Shown here: positions 24,955-32,872 of the stretch, one piece after another
Layout: each line of letters opens with the position of its first letter
How positions within the stretch are numbered: position 1 is the first letter of the stretch
NCBI RefSeq assembly: GCF_021129155.1
Contig: NZ_JAJOMC010000037.1
Location: 1 to 47,640, forward strand
DNA length: 47,640 bases
DNA from: Arthrobacter sp. AK04
GTDB taxonomy: Bacteria > Actinomycetota > Actinomycetes > Actinomycetales > Micrococcaceae
Direction of reading: 5' to 3'
Position numbers and translations under genes: made by a program
The notes under the pieces: generated by a model
Seen by the model: the letters and a program-made list of their open reading frames with translations, nothing else
Database searches by the model: none
Told to the model about the DNA's origin: nothing

Positions 24955-25751
24955 CCGGGGAATCTGCAAGTGGTGCGTCCATGGTCTCCGTGGTGATCCC
25001 CACCCGCAATGACGCCGCCATGCTCGCGGCGTGCCTGGACCTGCTGTCCCGGCAAACCCGGCCCGCGGACGAGATCATCGTGGTGGACAATGCCAGCAGC
25101 GACAATACTGCCGCCGTCTGCAGCGCAGCGGGAGTCCGGCGGATCCTGGTCGATGTGCCGGGTATTCCGGCCACCACCGCTGCCGGGTTTGATGCGGCAA
25201 CGGGAGACATCACCGCCCGGCTGGATACGGACTCCAGGCCCCCGGCGGATTGGCTGGAACGGGTGGAAGCCATCCTGGGCGCCGCGGGCCCACTGTCCCT
25301 GGTGACCGGACCCGGGGAGTTCTACGGCGGGCGCCGCTGGATCCGGTGGGCCGGGCGGCACGTCTTCCTGGGCGGCTACTTCAAGGTGGTCGGCTTTGTC
25401 CTGGGCCATGCGCCCGTTTATGGGTCGAACTTCGCGCTGCGGCGGGCTGTGTGGCAGGCGATTGGCGGCAGCGTGGTGAGGAACAATGCCGAGGTCCACG
25501 ACGACCTTGACATCTCGTACCACCTCCGCCCCGAGATGGCGGTCATCTATGACCCCGCCCTGGTCATGGGCGTCTCCGCCCGGCCGCTCACCAGCTGGCC
25601 GTCCTTCCGCCGCCATATCCGCATGTCCCTGGTGACCTTCCGGGTGGAGTTCAAGGAGGAACCGCCGCTGCGGCGCCGCCTGGAGCGGGCACGGGCGCGG
25701 CGCAGCCTGGAGGCGCAGCGCAGGCGGGCAGGAACAGACGACGGCGGATAG
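24951..25751 (+). CDS. Family 2 glycosyltransferase
   Basis: 266 residues from ATG 24951, which follows a nearly perfect anti-16S match, GGAGGTGAT. GT-A fold elements: VSVVIPTRNDAAMLAACLDL at the N-terminus, DEIIVVDNASSDNTAAV (nucleotide-sugar binding), the DxD-like LDTDSRPPADWL, and EVHDDLDISYHL in the acceptor region. It probably transfers a sugar from a nucleotide-activated donor to a cell-envelope acceptor; donor and acceptor are unknown. The hydrophobic stretch HVFLGGYFKVVGFVLG may associate with the membrane. The C-terminal ~40 residues are very Arg-rich (RRRLERARARRSLEAQRRR). The gene ends 3 bases before the convergent hydrolase stop. A GTG 21 bases upstream is the alternative start. 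Confidence 0.88.
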   Translation: MTGESASGASMVSVVIPTRNDAAMLAACLDLLSRQTRPADEIIVVDNASSDNTAAVCSAAGVRRILVDVPGIPATTAAGFDAATGDITARLDTDSRPPADWLERVEAILGAAGPLSLVTGPGEFYGGRRWIRWAGRHVFLGGYFKVVGFVLGHAPVYGSNFALRRAVWQAIGGSVVRNNAEVHDDLDISYHLRPEMAVIYDPALVMGVSARPLTSWPSFRRHIRMSLVTFRVEFKEEPPLRRRLERARARRSLEAQRRRAGTDDGG

Positions 25752-25754
25752 CGC

Positions 25755-26702
25755 TCAGGCGGGCCCGCTATCCTTCGCATACAGGGCCAGGAGATCGCGG
25801 CTGAACTGGTGCGGCGACGTCTCGCAGGGGCTGTGCCCGCCGCGGTAAACGGCGATCCTGGCGTTGATGGCCTGGGCGAACTTACGGTGCAGCTGCAGGG
25901 GCCAGAGATCGTGTTCGCCCACCGCCACGAATTTCGGAAGGTCGGCTCCAGCCAGGAGGCCGCGGAGGTCCGGGACGTTCTTCATCAGCACGTAGATGTC
26001 CCGGACCGATGCGCGGCGCGTGAAGCGGAAACGGTAATTGACGAACTTTTGCCGGCTCCTGGGCACCCGGACGAAGCTCCGGCGGATGCCCCAGATGAGC
26101 AGGGCCGCCCCTATCCGGCCATTCGCCCAGCTGCTGAACCGGCCGATCCGGCTCACGCTGCGGAAGCTCTGCCCTGGCTCGGGCGGGCAGCTCAGGAGCG
26201 TGAGCGTCTGGAACAGCTCCGGCCGCTTGGAGAAGGCGATCTGGACAACGATCGCGGCGAACGAATAGCCCACAACATGGGCCGGTTTTCCGGCGGTTTC
26301 AAGGATGGCAAGGAAGTCGCGTACAAAGAGGTCGTAGTCGTAGTGAAGCCGCGGCGGCACCAGGTTTTCCGGCCCTGCCGCCGCCGACTGGTACTGGCCG
26401 GCCATGTCGTAGCTCAGCACAAAGTATCCGGCGTCAGCCAGGTCCGGCATCATCAGTGAAAAATCTTCTTTCGAGCCGGTGGCCCCTGGAACCAGGACAA
26501 TCCACGGGTCAGCGGCGTCACCCATGACGCAGGCCGCGAGGTGCCCGCTCGGCGCCCGGATCCGCATGGGCTTCGACCCTGGGGGCGGGCTGGCCCAGTC
26601 CACGCCACCCAGCCCGGCATCGAGCAGGGCGGCCTCGTCCACGCGGGCCGAGCCGAACTCGTCAGGGCTGACCCCCAACGGCGGCTGGTCCTGGGCTCCC
26701 AT
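25755..26702 (-). CDS. Alpha/beta-hydrolase with atypical nucleophile elbow
   Basis: 315 residues. The fold is shown by WIVLVPGATGSKEDFSLMMP (oxyanion turn, residues ~67-86), YFVLSYDMAGQ and VVGYSFAAIVVQIA, where the nucleophile Ser147 sits in G-Y-S-F-A rather than the usual G-x-S-x-G. An acidic residue is expected in FVAVGEHDLWPL and the catalytic His in YRGGHSPCETSP. It has no signal peptide. The family includes esterases, C-C hydrolases and haloperoxidase-like proteins; the substrate is unknown. TATCTT lies 6 nt before the ATG, so a leaderless message is likely. The adjacent minus-strand esterase suggests related lipid or ester metabolism but not one operon, since each has its own -10 box. 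Confidence 0.87.
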   Translation of the reverse strand: MGAQDQPPLGVSPDEFGSARVDEAALLDAGLGGVDWASPPPGSKPMRIRAPSGHLAACVMGDAADPWIVLVPGATGSKEDFSLMMPDLADAGYFVLSYDMAGQYQSAAAGPENLVPPRLHYDYDLFVRDFLAILETAGKPAHVVGYSFAAIVVQIAFSKRPELFQTLTLLSCPPEPGQSFRSVSRIGRFSSWANGRIGAALLIWGIRRSFVRVPRSRQKFVNYRFRFTRRASVRDIYVLMKNVPDLRGLLAGADLPKFVAVGEHDLWPLQLHRKFAQAINARIAVYRGGHSPCETSPHQFSRDLLALYAKDSGPA

Positions 26703-26708
26703 CGTCCC

Positions 26709-26714
26709 AAGATA
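26709..26714 (-). promoter_or_regulatory. -10 box TATCTT, leaderless hydrolase start
   Basis: TATCTT on the minus strand, 6 nt before the ATG at 26702. Confidence 0.55.
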
Positions 26715-26730
26715 GCCCCGTTACCTGTGT

Positions 26731-27786
26731 TTAGAGAGGGGCGTGCGCCGTGGGACGCTGTGCGACCTTCCGGACGAAGGCATGCAGCCGGCGGTAGACC
26801 TCCTGGGATTCCGGATAACGGTAGTCCTGCTGCCACGTGTGCTCGGTGTTGGCGTTGGACCAGTGGTAGATCAGGGTGTCCACCGGAACGTCGTGTTCTT
26901 CAAGCCTGCTGATGAAGTTGAGGTTGGCCTCGTAGAGGAAGTCACGTTCTGAGGTAGTGACGAATACCGGCGGGAAGCGGCCGTCGAGCCATTCGATCGG
27001 AGACATAAAACCGGCCTGGGCCTTCAGCCGTTCAACGGCTTCCGCTGCGGTGAAGGGGCTTCGGATCCGGCTCCGGGCAGTGCCTGCTGGGGGCAGCAGC
27101 ATCCGGATGAAGTTCAGGCTCATGATGAAGCCGCTCTTGAAGAACACGGAAAAATCAACCACGCTGCAGTGCTGGACGAGCCCCTTCAGGTGGTGCCCGG
27201 CCGCAGCAGGGCGGAGGGAGTAATGTGCTGCGAGCTCAGGGCGCAGCGTGGCAGCCGTGAGCAAAGCCGCGATCTGCCCGCCGGCGGAGTCGCCGCCAAG
27301 GACCACGCACTCAGGATCGCCCCCATAGCGTCCAATGTTGCCGCGCACCCACGCCAGCGCGGCGTTGGCGTCGTGGAGCACATGGCCCATGTGGAACCGG
27401 GGCGGCCTCCGATAGTTGGCGTTCACCACCACCATGCCGCCGGCGGCCTGGTTGGCACAGTACTTGGTGAGGGCTGACTTGTCCCCGGATGTCCATCCTC
27501 CGCCGTGGAAATACACATAGACGGGCAGGGCCTTGCCGCCGTCCCTGCCGGCATTCCGGGGCGTGAGTACATCGAGCTGATGGGCACTGGCGTCGTCGTC
27601 CATGTAGCGGATGTCATGCACATAATCGACGTCGGTGAGGGGGTCCCTGTTGAACCGCACCCGCTCCCGGGGGCCCACGCCCGCCATCAGGAGCCGCCAG
27701 CTCCACACCGGTACCCGGCGCAATAAGCCCCGCACTTTGCGCGCCAGCGAAAAAGTGTTGCGTGGGTTCCGGACCGCACTGGTCAT
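26731..27786 (-). CDS. Hormone-sensitive-lipase-type esterase
   Basis: 351 residues. The oxyanion-hole motif HGGGW (residues 94-98) and nucleophile motif GDSAG (165-169, Ser167) define the HSL/acetyl-hydrolase branch of the alpha/beta hydrolases. The catalytic Asp is probably in TTSERDFLYEANL and the His in ANTEHTWQQDYR. No secretion signal is seen, though the N-terminus is basic (ARKVRGLLRRVPVW). It should cleave short-chain carboxylic esters; the physiological substrate is unknown. TACCAT lies 6 nt before the ATG (leaderless). It ends 28 bases before the start of the next minus-strand hydrolase. Confidence 0.9.
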   Translation of the reverse strand: MTSAVRNPRNTFSLARKVRGLLRRVPVWSWRLLMAGVGPRERVRFNRDPLTDVDYVHDIRYMDDDASAHQLDVLTPRNAGRDGGKALPVYVYFHGGGWTSGDKSALTKYCANQAAGGMVVVNANYRRPPRFHMGHVLHDANAALAWVRGNIGRYGGDPECVVLGGDSAGGQIAALLTAATLRPELAAHYSLRPAAAGHHLKGLVQHCSVVDFSVFFKSGFIMSLNFIRMLLPPAGTARSRIRSPFTAAEAVERLKAQAGFMSPIEWLDGRFPPVFVTTSERDFLYEANLNFISRLEEHDVPVDTLIYHWSNANTEHTWQQDYRYPESQEVYRRLHAFVRKVAQRPTAHAPL

Positions 27787-27792
27787 CCCTCA

Positions 27793-27798
27793 ATGGTA
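27793..27798 (-). promoter_or_regulatory. -10 box TACCAT, leaderless esterase start
   Basis: TACCAT on the minus strand, 6 nt before the ATG at 27786. Confidence 0.55.
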
Positions 27799-27841
27799 GC
27801 GAGCAGCACCGCAGTTGCTTCCCGGCAGGTGTTGCGGGACG

Positions 27842-28501
27842 TCAGTCGACGTCGGTGGGCGCCGCCCGGTCATCGACGGCTGCGGTGTGGTGGTCGATGC
27901 GTTCAAGGGCTGCGGTCAACTGCTCGACAGCCGACCACAGGTCCGGGTGCTGCTCCCTGATCTGCTCCAGCGTGGCCCCGGCAGACCTGAGGGTGGCGAG
28001 GTCGAAGCTGACATTGGTGCGCGCCCCCGCCACCGCCGCCCTCAGTGCCCCGAATCCGACGACGACATCGGCTATGAGCGCCGGATTGCCGTGGACGGCA
28101 AGCCAACCAAGGTCATCGATGGCAGCGACGGCCCGCTCCCCCAGGACGGCCGATGCCTTGGCTGCAGCGACGGATGCACGGTGAATCGCCGCGTCCCGTT
28201 CCGGTCCCCGTTCGAGGCGAAAGGCAGCGCCGAACGCTTGGGAGGCGGCAGCGTCGTCGTCGGCCAGCTTAAGGGCGGCCTCCCGAAGCGCCTGTGCGCG
28301 CTCATGCAGGGAGGCGAGCTCCGCCTGCCGGCCGTCCTCCGGTTCGGTATAGCCGGCAACCATTGATGCCAGTGACGCGGCAATGGCAAGCATCACGCCC
28401 GTCCCCGCCCCTCCGCCCGGCGAACCTTTGGACTCCGCAAGGGCACGCGTCCATTCCTCAACGGTTGAGTGCCCGGTGGTGGCAGCATCGGTATCAGTCA
28501 T
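27842..28501 (-). CDS. Formiminotransferase-cyclodeaminase-like protein
   Basis: 219 residues, all helical. The hallmark is ESKGSPGGGAGTGVMLAIAASLASMVAGYT (residues ~24-53), seen here as SPGGGAGTG followed by a long hydrophobic helix, matching the cyclodeaminase (FTCD_C) domain. That domain converts 5-formimino-tetrahydrofolate to methenyl-tetrahydrofolate, and many stand-alone bacterial members are methenyl-THF cyclohydrolase-like. No histidine-degradation genes are nearby, so a general one-carbon role is more likely. CACACT lies 7 nt before the ATG and may be a weak leaderless -10. Confidence 0.82.
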   Translation of the reverse strand: MTDTDAATTGHSTVEEWTRALAESKGSPGGGAGTGVMLAIAASLASMVAGYTEPEDGRQAELASLHERAQALREAALKLADDDAAASQAFGAAFRLERGPERDAAIHRASVAAAKASAVLGERAVAAIDDLGWLAVHGNPALIADVVVGFGALRAAVAGARTNVSFDLATLRSAGATLEQIREQHPDLWSAVEQLTAALERIDHHTAAVDDRAAPTDVD

Positions 28502-28561
28502 GCCATCAAGTGTGCCCGATCCCGGCCGGTCACGATGGTGCGTGTCCGGCGCATCCGGCTG

Positions 28562-29208
28562 CTAGGCCGTGGGCAGGTTGGCGCTGCCCGGCGGCCCGTC
28601 CAGGATTGTGGGGATGTACTCGAGCAACTGCAGCCTGCCGTCGAAGGTCCGGCTGTCCACCATCTCGAGCGCGACGTCCGGGTAGCCGTCGTAGATCCGC
28701 TCCCTGCCGGTGCGGCCCGTGATGACGGGGAAGACCACCAGCCGGAACCTGTCCACCAGGCCGGCAGCCAGCAGCGACCGGCACAGGCTCAGGCTGCCGA
28801 GGTGCTCAAGGGACCGGAGCCCTTCCCTTTCATTTCCCCTACAGCCTCCACTGCATCCCCGCTGACCAGTTTCGAGTTCGGCCAGCCCAGCGGCCCCTGG
28901 AGCGTGGAGGAAAACACAACCTTGGGCACCGCTGCCAGGCCGGTGAGGCTCGCCCCTTCTTCCCCGGAAAACCCCGGGCCTCCCGCAGCGGCTTCCTCGG
29001 ACATGCCGGACATCAGCCGGTAGGTGTTCGCGCCCAGCAGGTACGTGCGGTCCTTCTGGCCCTCCTCCTCCAGCCATGCCAGGTATTCCGGCCCTTCCAG
29101 GCCCCACCAGCCGGGCCATCCCTCGGCTGCGGCGCAGCCGTCCAGGGAAATGATGAGGTCAACCATCAGCTCCGCCGAGGATGGCTCCCGTTCAGTTGCC
29201 GCGCCCAT
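28562..29208 (-). pseudogene. RibD/DHFR-like reductase split by a one-base frameshift
   Basis: Two overlapping frames together make one RibD C-terminal family protein. The 5' part (ATG 29208, AAGGAGA ribosome site) gives MVDLIISLDGCAAAEGWPGW and runs to KGKGSGPL; the 3' part resumes as EHLGSLSLCRSLLAAGLVD and ends at 28562 with the typical VFPVITGRTGRERIYDGYPD region. The break is at the GGG of 28810-28812 (CCC on the coding strand): one more C would join the frames. Because the rest of both halves is well preserved and the change is in a short homopolymer, a sequencing error is at least as likely as a true mutation. If real, the product loses its C-terminal half. Confidence 0.75.
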
Positions 29209-29239
29209 GACCGTCTCCTTCTGGTGGCAGGTGGCGGCA

Positions 29240-29268
29240 ATCGTAGCCCCGTGCCGGCAGGACCTCAA
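29240..29268 (-). promoter_or_regulatory. Promoter TTGAGG-17-TACGAT upstream of the frameshifted reductase
   Basis: On the minus strand, TTGAGG (29263-29268), 17-bp spacer, TACGAT (29240-29245), giving a leader of about 25 nt with the AAGGAGA site before the ATG at 29208. Confidence 0.5.
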
Positions 29269-29367
29269 GGCCGTACTGACCTATGGACAGGGCCCCGGAA
29301 ATCTCAGGCTCGAGCCACCGGAGGCAGGCGGCACGCGGTTGGTACACGTGCGCTGCAAGGTGCCGCG

Positions 29368-30399
29368 CTACCGGCCACCTTCGATCCTGCGGCTGCGCTG
29401 CTCCTGCGCCATGGGACCATACGGGTAGACCCCTGTCCGGGGCTGGCTGGCCTGGGTTAAATGGCCGGCTTCGTCAGGGCTGAGGTGCAGAGCGGCGGCG
29501 GCAAGGTTGTCGGCGAGCTGCTCCGTGGTTCGGGCACCCAGGATCACCGAGGTCACCGCCGGCCTGTCCACCAGCCATGCAAGCGCCACTTGGGAGGAAC
29601 TCACGCCGCGGGCAGCGGCGATTTCCTCCACGGCGCCGATCACCTGCCAGGTACCAGGATGGTCGTTGCGCGCCTTCCAGGCCTCCATGCCGCGTTCAGG
29701 GTTCTCGCCGAGCCGCGTGGCACCCCGGGGAGCCTGGTCCCGCTCGTACTTGCCGGACAACCAGCCACCGCCCAAAGGGGACCAGGGCAGCAGCCCGATT
29801 CCGGCGTCGAGCGCGGCCGGCACAATCTCGGCTTCAATGTCCCTTACCAGCAGGCTGTACTGAGGCTGCAGTGTCACCGCCGGAGACCAGCCGTGGGCGC
29901 GCGCAACGTGGACGGCCTTGGTCAGCTGCCACCCCAGGAAGTTGGAGAAGCCGTAATAGGCGATCTTTCCGCGGCTGACCGCGTCGTCAAGGAATCGCAG
30001 CGTCTCCCCGAGGGGAGTGATCGGGTCCCAGGCGTGCAGCTGGTACAGGTCGATCTGTTCCACGCCCAGGCGCCGGAGCGAATCGTCCAGGGCGCGCGTC
30101 AACCTTCGGCGGGAGGTGCCGACGTCGTTCGGTCCCGTCCCCATCGGAAAGCGCCCCTTGGTGGCGATCACCGCCGCATCCCTGGCGTCCGGGCGCTTGG
30201 CCAGCCAGCGTCCGATGATCTCTTCCGAGACTCCCGCGCTGTAGACGTCAGCGGTGTCGATGAAGTTGCCGCCGGCGTCGAAATAGCTGTCCAGGATGGC
30301 GTGCGACGATTCCTCGGTGGCTTCCGCCCCGAACGTCATGGTTCCCAGCGCAAAGGTGGACACCACCGTGCCGCTGCTTCCCAGGGTTCTGTACTGCAT
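29368..30399 (-). CDS. Aldo/keto reductase
   Basis: 343 residues. MQYRTLGSSGTVVSTFALGTM is the typical strand-helix start; the catalytic tetrad is visible as Asp and Tyr in FIDTADVYSAG, Lys in AVIATKGRFP and His in IDLYQLHAWD. NADPH-binding residues of the C-terminal part are in SVILGARTTEQLADN. The sequence LGTMTFG and the WSPLGGGWLSGKY block place it with the YajO/Tas-like group of soluble bacterial AKRs that reduce sugar or ketone carbonyls. GAGGACAACC precedes the ATG at 30399. The SMP-30-type lactonase gene ends 14 bases upstream, so the two probably form an operon for oxidising or reducing a sugar-like compound. Confidence 0.93.
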   Translation of the reverse strand: MQYRTLGSSGTVVSTFALGTMTFGAEATEESSHAILDSYFDAGGNFIDTADVYSAGVSEEIIGRWLAKRPDARDAAVIATKGRFPMGTGPNDVGTSRRRLTRALDDSLRRLGVEQIDLYQLHAWDPITPLGETLRFLDDAVSRGKIAYYGFSNFLGWQLTKAVHVARAHGWSPAVTLQPQYSLLVRDIEAEIVPAALDAGIGLLPWSPLGGGWLSGKYERDQAPRGATRLGENPERGMEAWKARNDHPGTWQVIGAVEEIAAARGVSSSQVALAWLVDRPAVTSVILGARTTEQLADNLAAAALHLSPDEAGHLTQASQPRTGVYPYGPMAQEQRSRRIEGGR

Positions 30400-30413
30400 G
30401 GTTGTCCTCGCTA

Positions 30414-31307
30414 TCAGTTGCCGGATGAAGTTGCGGCCCGGGCGGCCGCATCCCGCGTGGTGGTGCGGATCCGGTAGAGGCTGGTGGTGGCCGTGATGTA
30501 GAGGTCCTGGCCGTCCGGGCCTCCGAAGCATACGTTCGATACTTTTTCAGGCACTTCAATGGTGTCCAGGAGCTCGAACGACGGGGAATAGACACGCACT
30601 GCCGATCCGGCTGAGGTCCAGATCCTGCCCTGGACATCCACGCGCAGGCCGTCGGCGGCATGGTCTTCTCCAAGCTCGACGGCGGGTGCACGGCGTTTGC
30701 ACACACCGCCGAGCACATCGTAGGAGGCGATCCTCAGCGGGACGCCATGGTCCGGACCGGCCGTGTCCGTCACGTACAGGACCGACTCATCCGCGGAAAA
30801 CGCCAGCCCGTTCGGATATACGAGGTCCGTCACCACAGCAGTAAGGGTCCCGGAAGCAGGCTGAAACCGGAAGACGTAGCAGCCCCCGTACTCCTGCTCC
30901 CCCTCGTGCCCTTCCTTTGTTCCCGGCAGGATCCCGTACGGCGGGTCGGTGAACCAGATGCTGGAGTCGCGTGCAACGACGACGTCGTTGGGTGAGTTCA
31001 GCCGCCGGCCCTGGAAAGAGTCAACCAGCCCTGTCACTGTCCCCTCGACGTCCCGCTCCACGCGGCGGCGCCCGTGGCTGCACTGCACAACGCTGCCGTC
31101 CGCGTCCAGGGTCCGGCCGTTGGTGTACCCGGCGTCGGTGGCGTATTCCCTGGTGGCACCTGTGGCCGCCGTGAACTCAAGGATGCGGTTGTTGGGGATA
31201 TCGCTCCACCGCACTGTCTGCGAGGAAGGAACCCACACGGGCCCCTCCGCCCAGACCGAGCCTGTGGACAGACGCTCCAACCGGCCTTCCGTTAAACCGC
31301 CGCCCAT
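30414..31307 (-). CDS. SMP-30/gluconolactonase-family lactonase
   Basis: 297 residues, six-bladed beta-propeller. Metal-site signatures are present: WAEGPVWVPSSQTVRWSDIP (with the first-blade Glu), LNSPNDVVVARDSSIWFTDP (Asn and Asp ligands) and PNGLAFSADESVLYVTDTAG (catalytic Asp region). It hydrolyses a sugar lactone such as gluconolactone with a divalent metal; the real substrate may be set by the partner aldo/keto reductase encoded 14 bases downstream. No signal peptide is seen. GGGAGGGG lies about 7 nt before the ATG. Confidence 0.92.
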   Translation of the reverse strand: MGGGLTEGRLERLSTGSVWAEGPVWVPSSQTVRWSDIPNNRILEFTAATGATREYATDAGYTNGRTLDADGSVVQCSHGRRRVERDVEGTVTGLVDSFQGRRLNSPNDVVVARDSSIWFTDPPYGILPGTKEGHEGEQEYGGCYVFRFQPASGTLTAVVTDLVYPNGLAFSADESVLYVTDTAGPDHGVPLRIASYDVLGGVCKRRAPAVELGEDHAADGLRVDVQGRIWTSAGSAVRVYSPSFELLDTIEVPEKVSNVCFGGPDGQDLYITATTSLYRIRTTTRDAAARAATSSGN

Positions 31308-31439
31308 TCAGGTCCCCTCCCAATCCGTTGTGCTGAGTGGCACGCAATAGGGGAAACGATAGCGCGAAGAGGTGAAGCGGGACGGCATTAGGGCCAGCAG
31401 CGCGCTTGACGGGGCCATTGTCTCCGGCCCTCCCGGGCA

Positions 31440-31458
31440 GTAACGCTGATGTAACGCT
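31440..31458 (+). promoter_or_regulatory. Direct repeat GTAACGCT x2 upstream of the S8 protease gene
   Basis: GTAACGCT at 31440-31447 and 31451-31458, an 11-bp (one-turn) repeat within the 269-base gap between the divergent lactonase and protease genes. Its first seven bases equal the half-site of the LacI operator at 44657. No clear -35/-10 pair is visible; the rest of the gap shows nothing else. Confidence 0.4.
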
Positions 31459-31576
31459 TCGCGGCGTACAACTGGCCACGGGCGGGACCAGACGGTCACC
31501 ATGCCGGCTGATACGTCCGCTGCCGCCGCTGCGCCATCGGCGCAGACCGTTCCGCGTAGAGGCCAAGGAGCCCAGG

Positions 31577-32806
31577 ATGACCAAGCTGTTCAACCAGAAA
31601 ATCATGATTCTGCGCGCGCCGTCCCTCGGCGCCACCCGTGACCCGTTCGATGGACCGGGAGCCTCCCCGGGGCTCGAAAGCGCAGCTCAGAACATTGCCG
31701 AACGGGCTGTGGGCATGACTGTCGAGCGGGACGAGAACCCCTCTGCTGCGACCCTCAACGCCCTGCGGAACGACCCCACGGTCCTGGGCTTTGCCCCCGC
31801 CATGCCCATGAAGCTCATTGAACCCTTCGACGCCGATGCTGCGCCGTCCGCAACGGCAACGTGGGGCGTCAAGGCTGTTGGCGCGGACACTTCCCCCTTC
31901 TCCGGCGCCGGGGTGACCGTCTCGGTGCTGGACACCGGCATCGCCGCCAACCACCCGGCCTTCGCCGGCGTCAACCTGGTCACCAAGGACTTCACTGGCG
32001 CGGGGAGCGCCGAGGACGACAACGGCCACGGCACACACTGCGCCGGCACGATCTTTGGCCGCGACATCTCAGGCCAGCGCATCGGCGTCGCACCCGGCGT
32101 CCAGAAAGCGGTCATCGGCAAAGTCCTCGGAGGCCCCAACGGTGGCAGCAGCGACATCCTTGCCTCCGCAATGCTGTGGGCCACCGACAACGGCGCCCAC
32201 GTCATCTCCATGTCGCTGGGCATTGACTTCCCCGGATGGGTGGACGAGCTGGTGAACGTGCACGGGCTGGCCATCCCCGCCGCCACCTCCATAGCGCTCG
32301 AAGGCTACCGCGCCAACATCCGGCTCTTCGAACAGCTCGCCAACCTTCTCAACGCGCGGGCCTCCGTTGCCCAGACGACGATTGTGGTCGCGGCTGCCGG
32401 CAATGAGAGTGAACGCAACGGCAACCCCGCATACGAGATCAACGTGGCACCACCGGCTGCCGCCTTCGGGATCACGTCAGTGGCTGCCCTGGCCGACGGC
32501 GGCGGCGGACTCACCGTGGCGCCCTTCTCAAACACGATGGCGACTGTGGCGGGTCCCGGCGTCGGGGTGTTCAGCGCCTGGCTCAACGGCGGAACCAGAA
32601 CGATCAGCGGCACCAGCATGGCCACCCCGCACGTGGCCGGCGTGGCGGCACTCTGGGCGGAGCGGCTGCTGGCGCAGGGGCCCCTCAGTCCTGTGCTCCT
32701 CCAGGCAAGACTGATCGCTTCCGGAACGTTCAAGCCGCTCAAGGCGGGCACTGATCCCGTGGACGTTGGGGCGGGCCTGGTGCAGGCACCCACGAATGCC
32801 AACTAG
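31577..32806 (+). CDS. S8 (subtilisin-family) serine protease without signal peptide
   Basis: 409 residues. The complete subtilase triad is present: Asp119 (VSVLDTGIAANHP), His151 (DNGHGTHCAGTIFG), Ser347 (ISGTSMATPHVAGVAALW), plus the oxyanion Asn276 (VAAAGNES). Residues ~45-85 (ERDENPSAATLNALRNDP...) look like a short I9-type propeptide or inhibitor segment. There is no N-terminal hydrophobic segment, so it is predicted to stay in the cytoplasm or leave by an unknown route, unusual for a subtilase. An insertion around residues 215-265 (VDELVNVHGLAIPAATSIAL) separates the His and Asn motifs and may bind a substrate. The ATG has an AAGGAG site. The trypsin-nuclease gene follows after 66 bases. 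Confidence 0.93.
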   Translation: MTKLFNQKIMILRAPSLGATRDPFDGPGASPGLESAAQNIAERAVGMTVERDENPSAATLNALRNDPTVLGFAPAMPMKLIEPFDADAAPSATATWGVKAVGADTSPFSGAGVTVSVLDTGIAANHPAFAGVNLVTKDFTGAGSAEDDNGHGTHCAGTIFGRDISGQRIGVAPGVQKAVIGKVLGGPNGGSSDILASAMLWATDNGAHVISMSLGIDFPGWVDELVNVHGLAIPAATSIALEGYRANIRLFEQLANLLNARASVAQTTIVVAAAGNESERNGNPAYEINVAPPAAAFGITSVAALADGGGGLTVAPFSNTMATVAGPGVGVFSAWLNGGTRTISGTSMATPHVAGVAALWAERLLAQGPLSPVLLQARLIASGTFKPLKAGTDPVDVGAGLVQAPTNAN

Positions 32807-32872
32807 GTTGGCGCGGCGCTTTATCCGAAGCGGCCAATGACTGGCTTGCAGTAAGTCCCGAGGAGCGGACAC

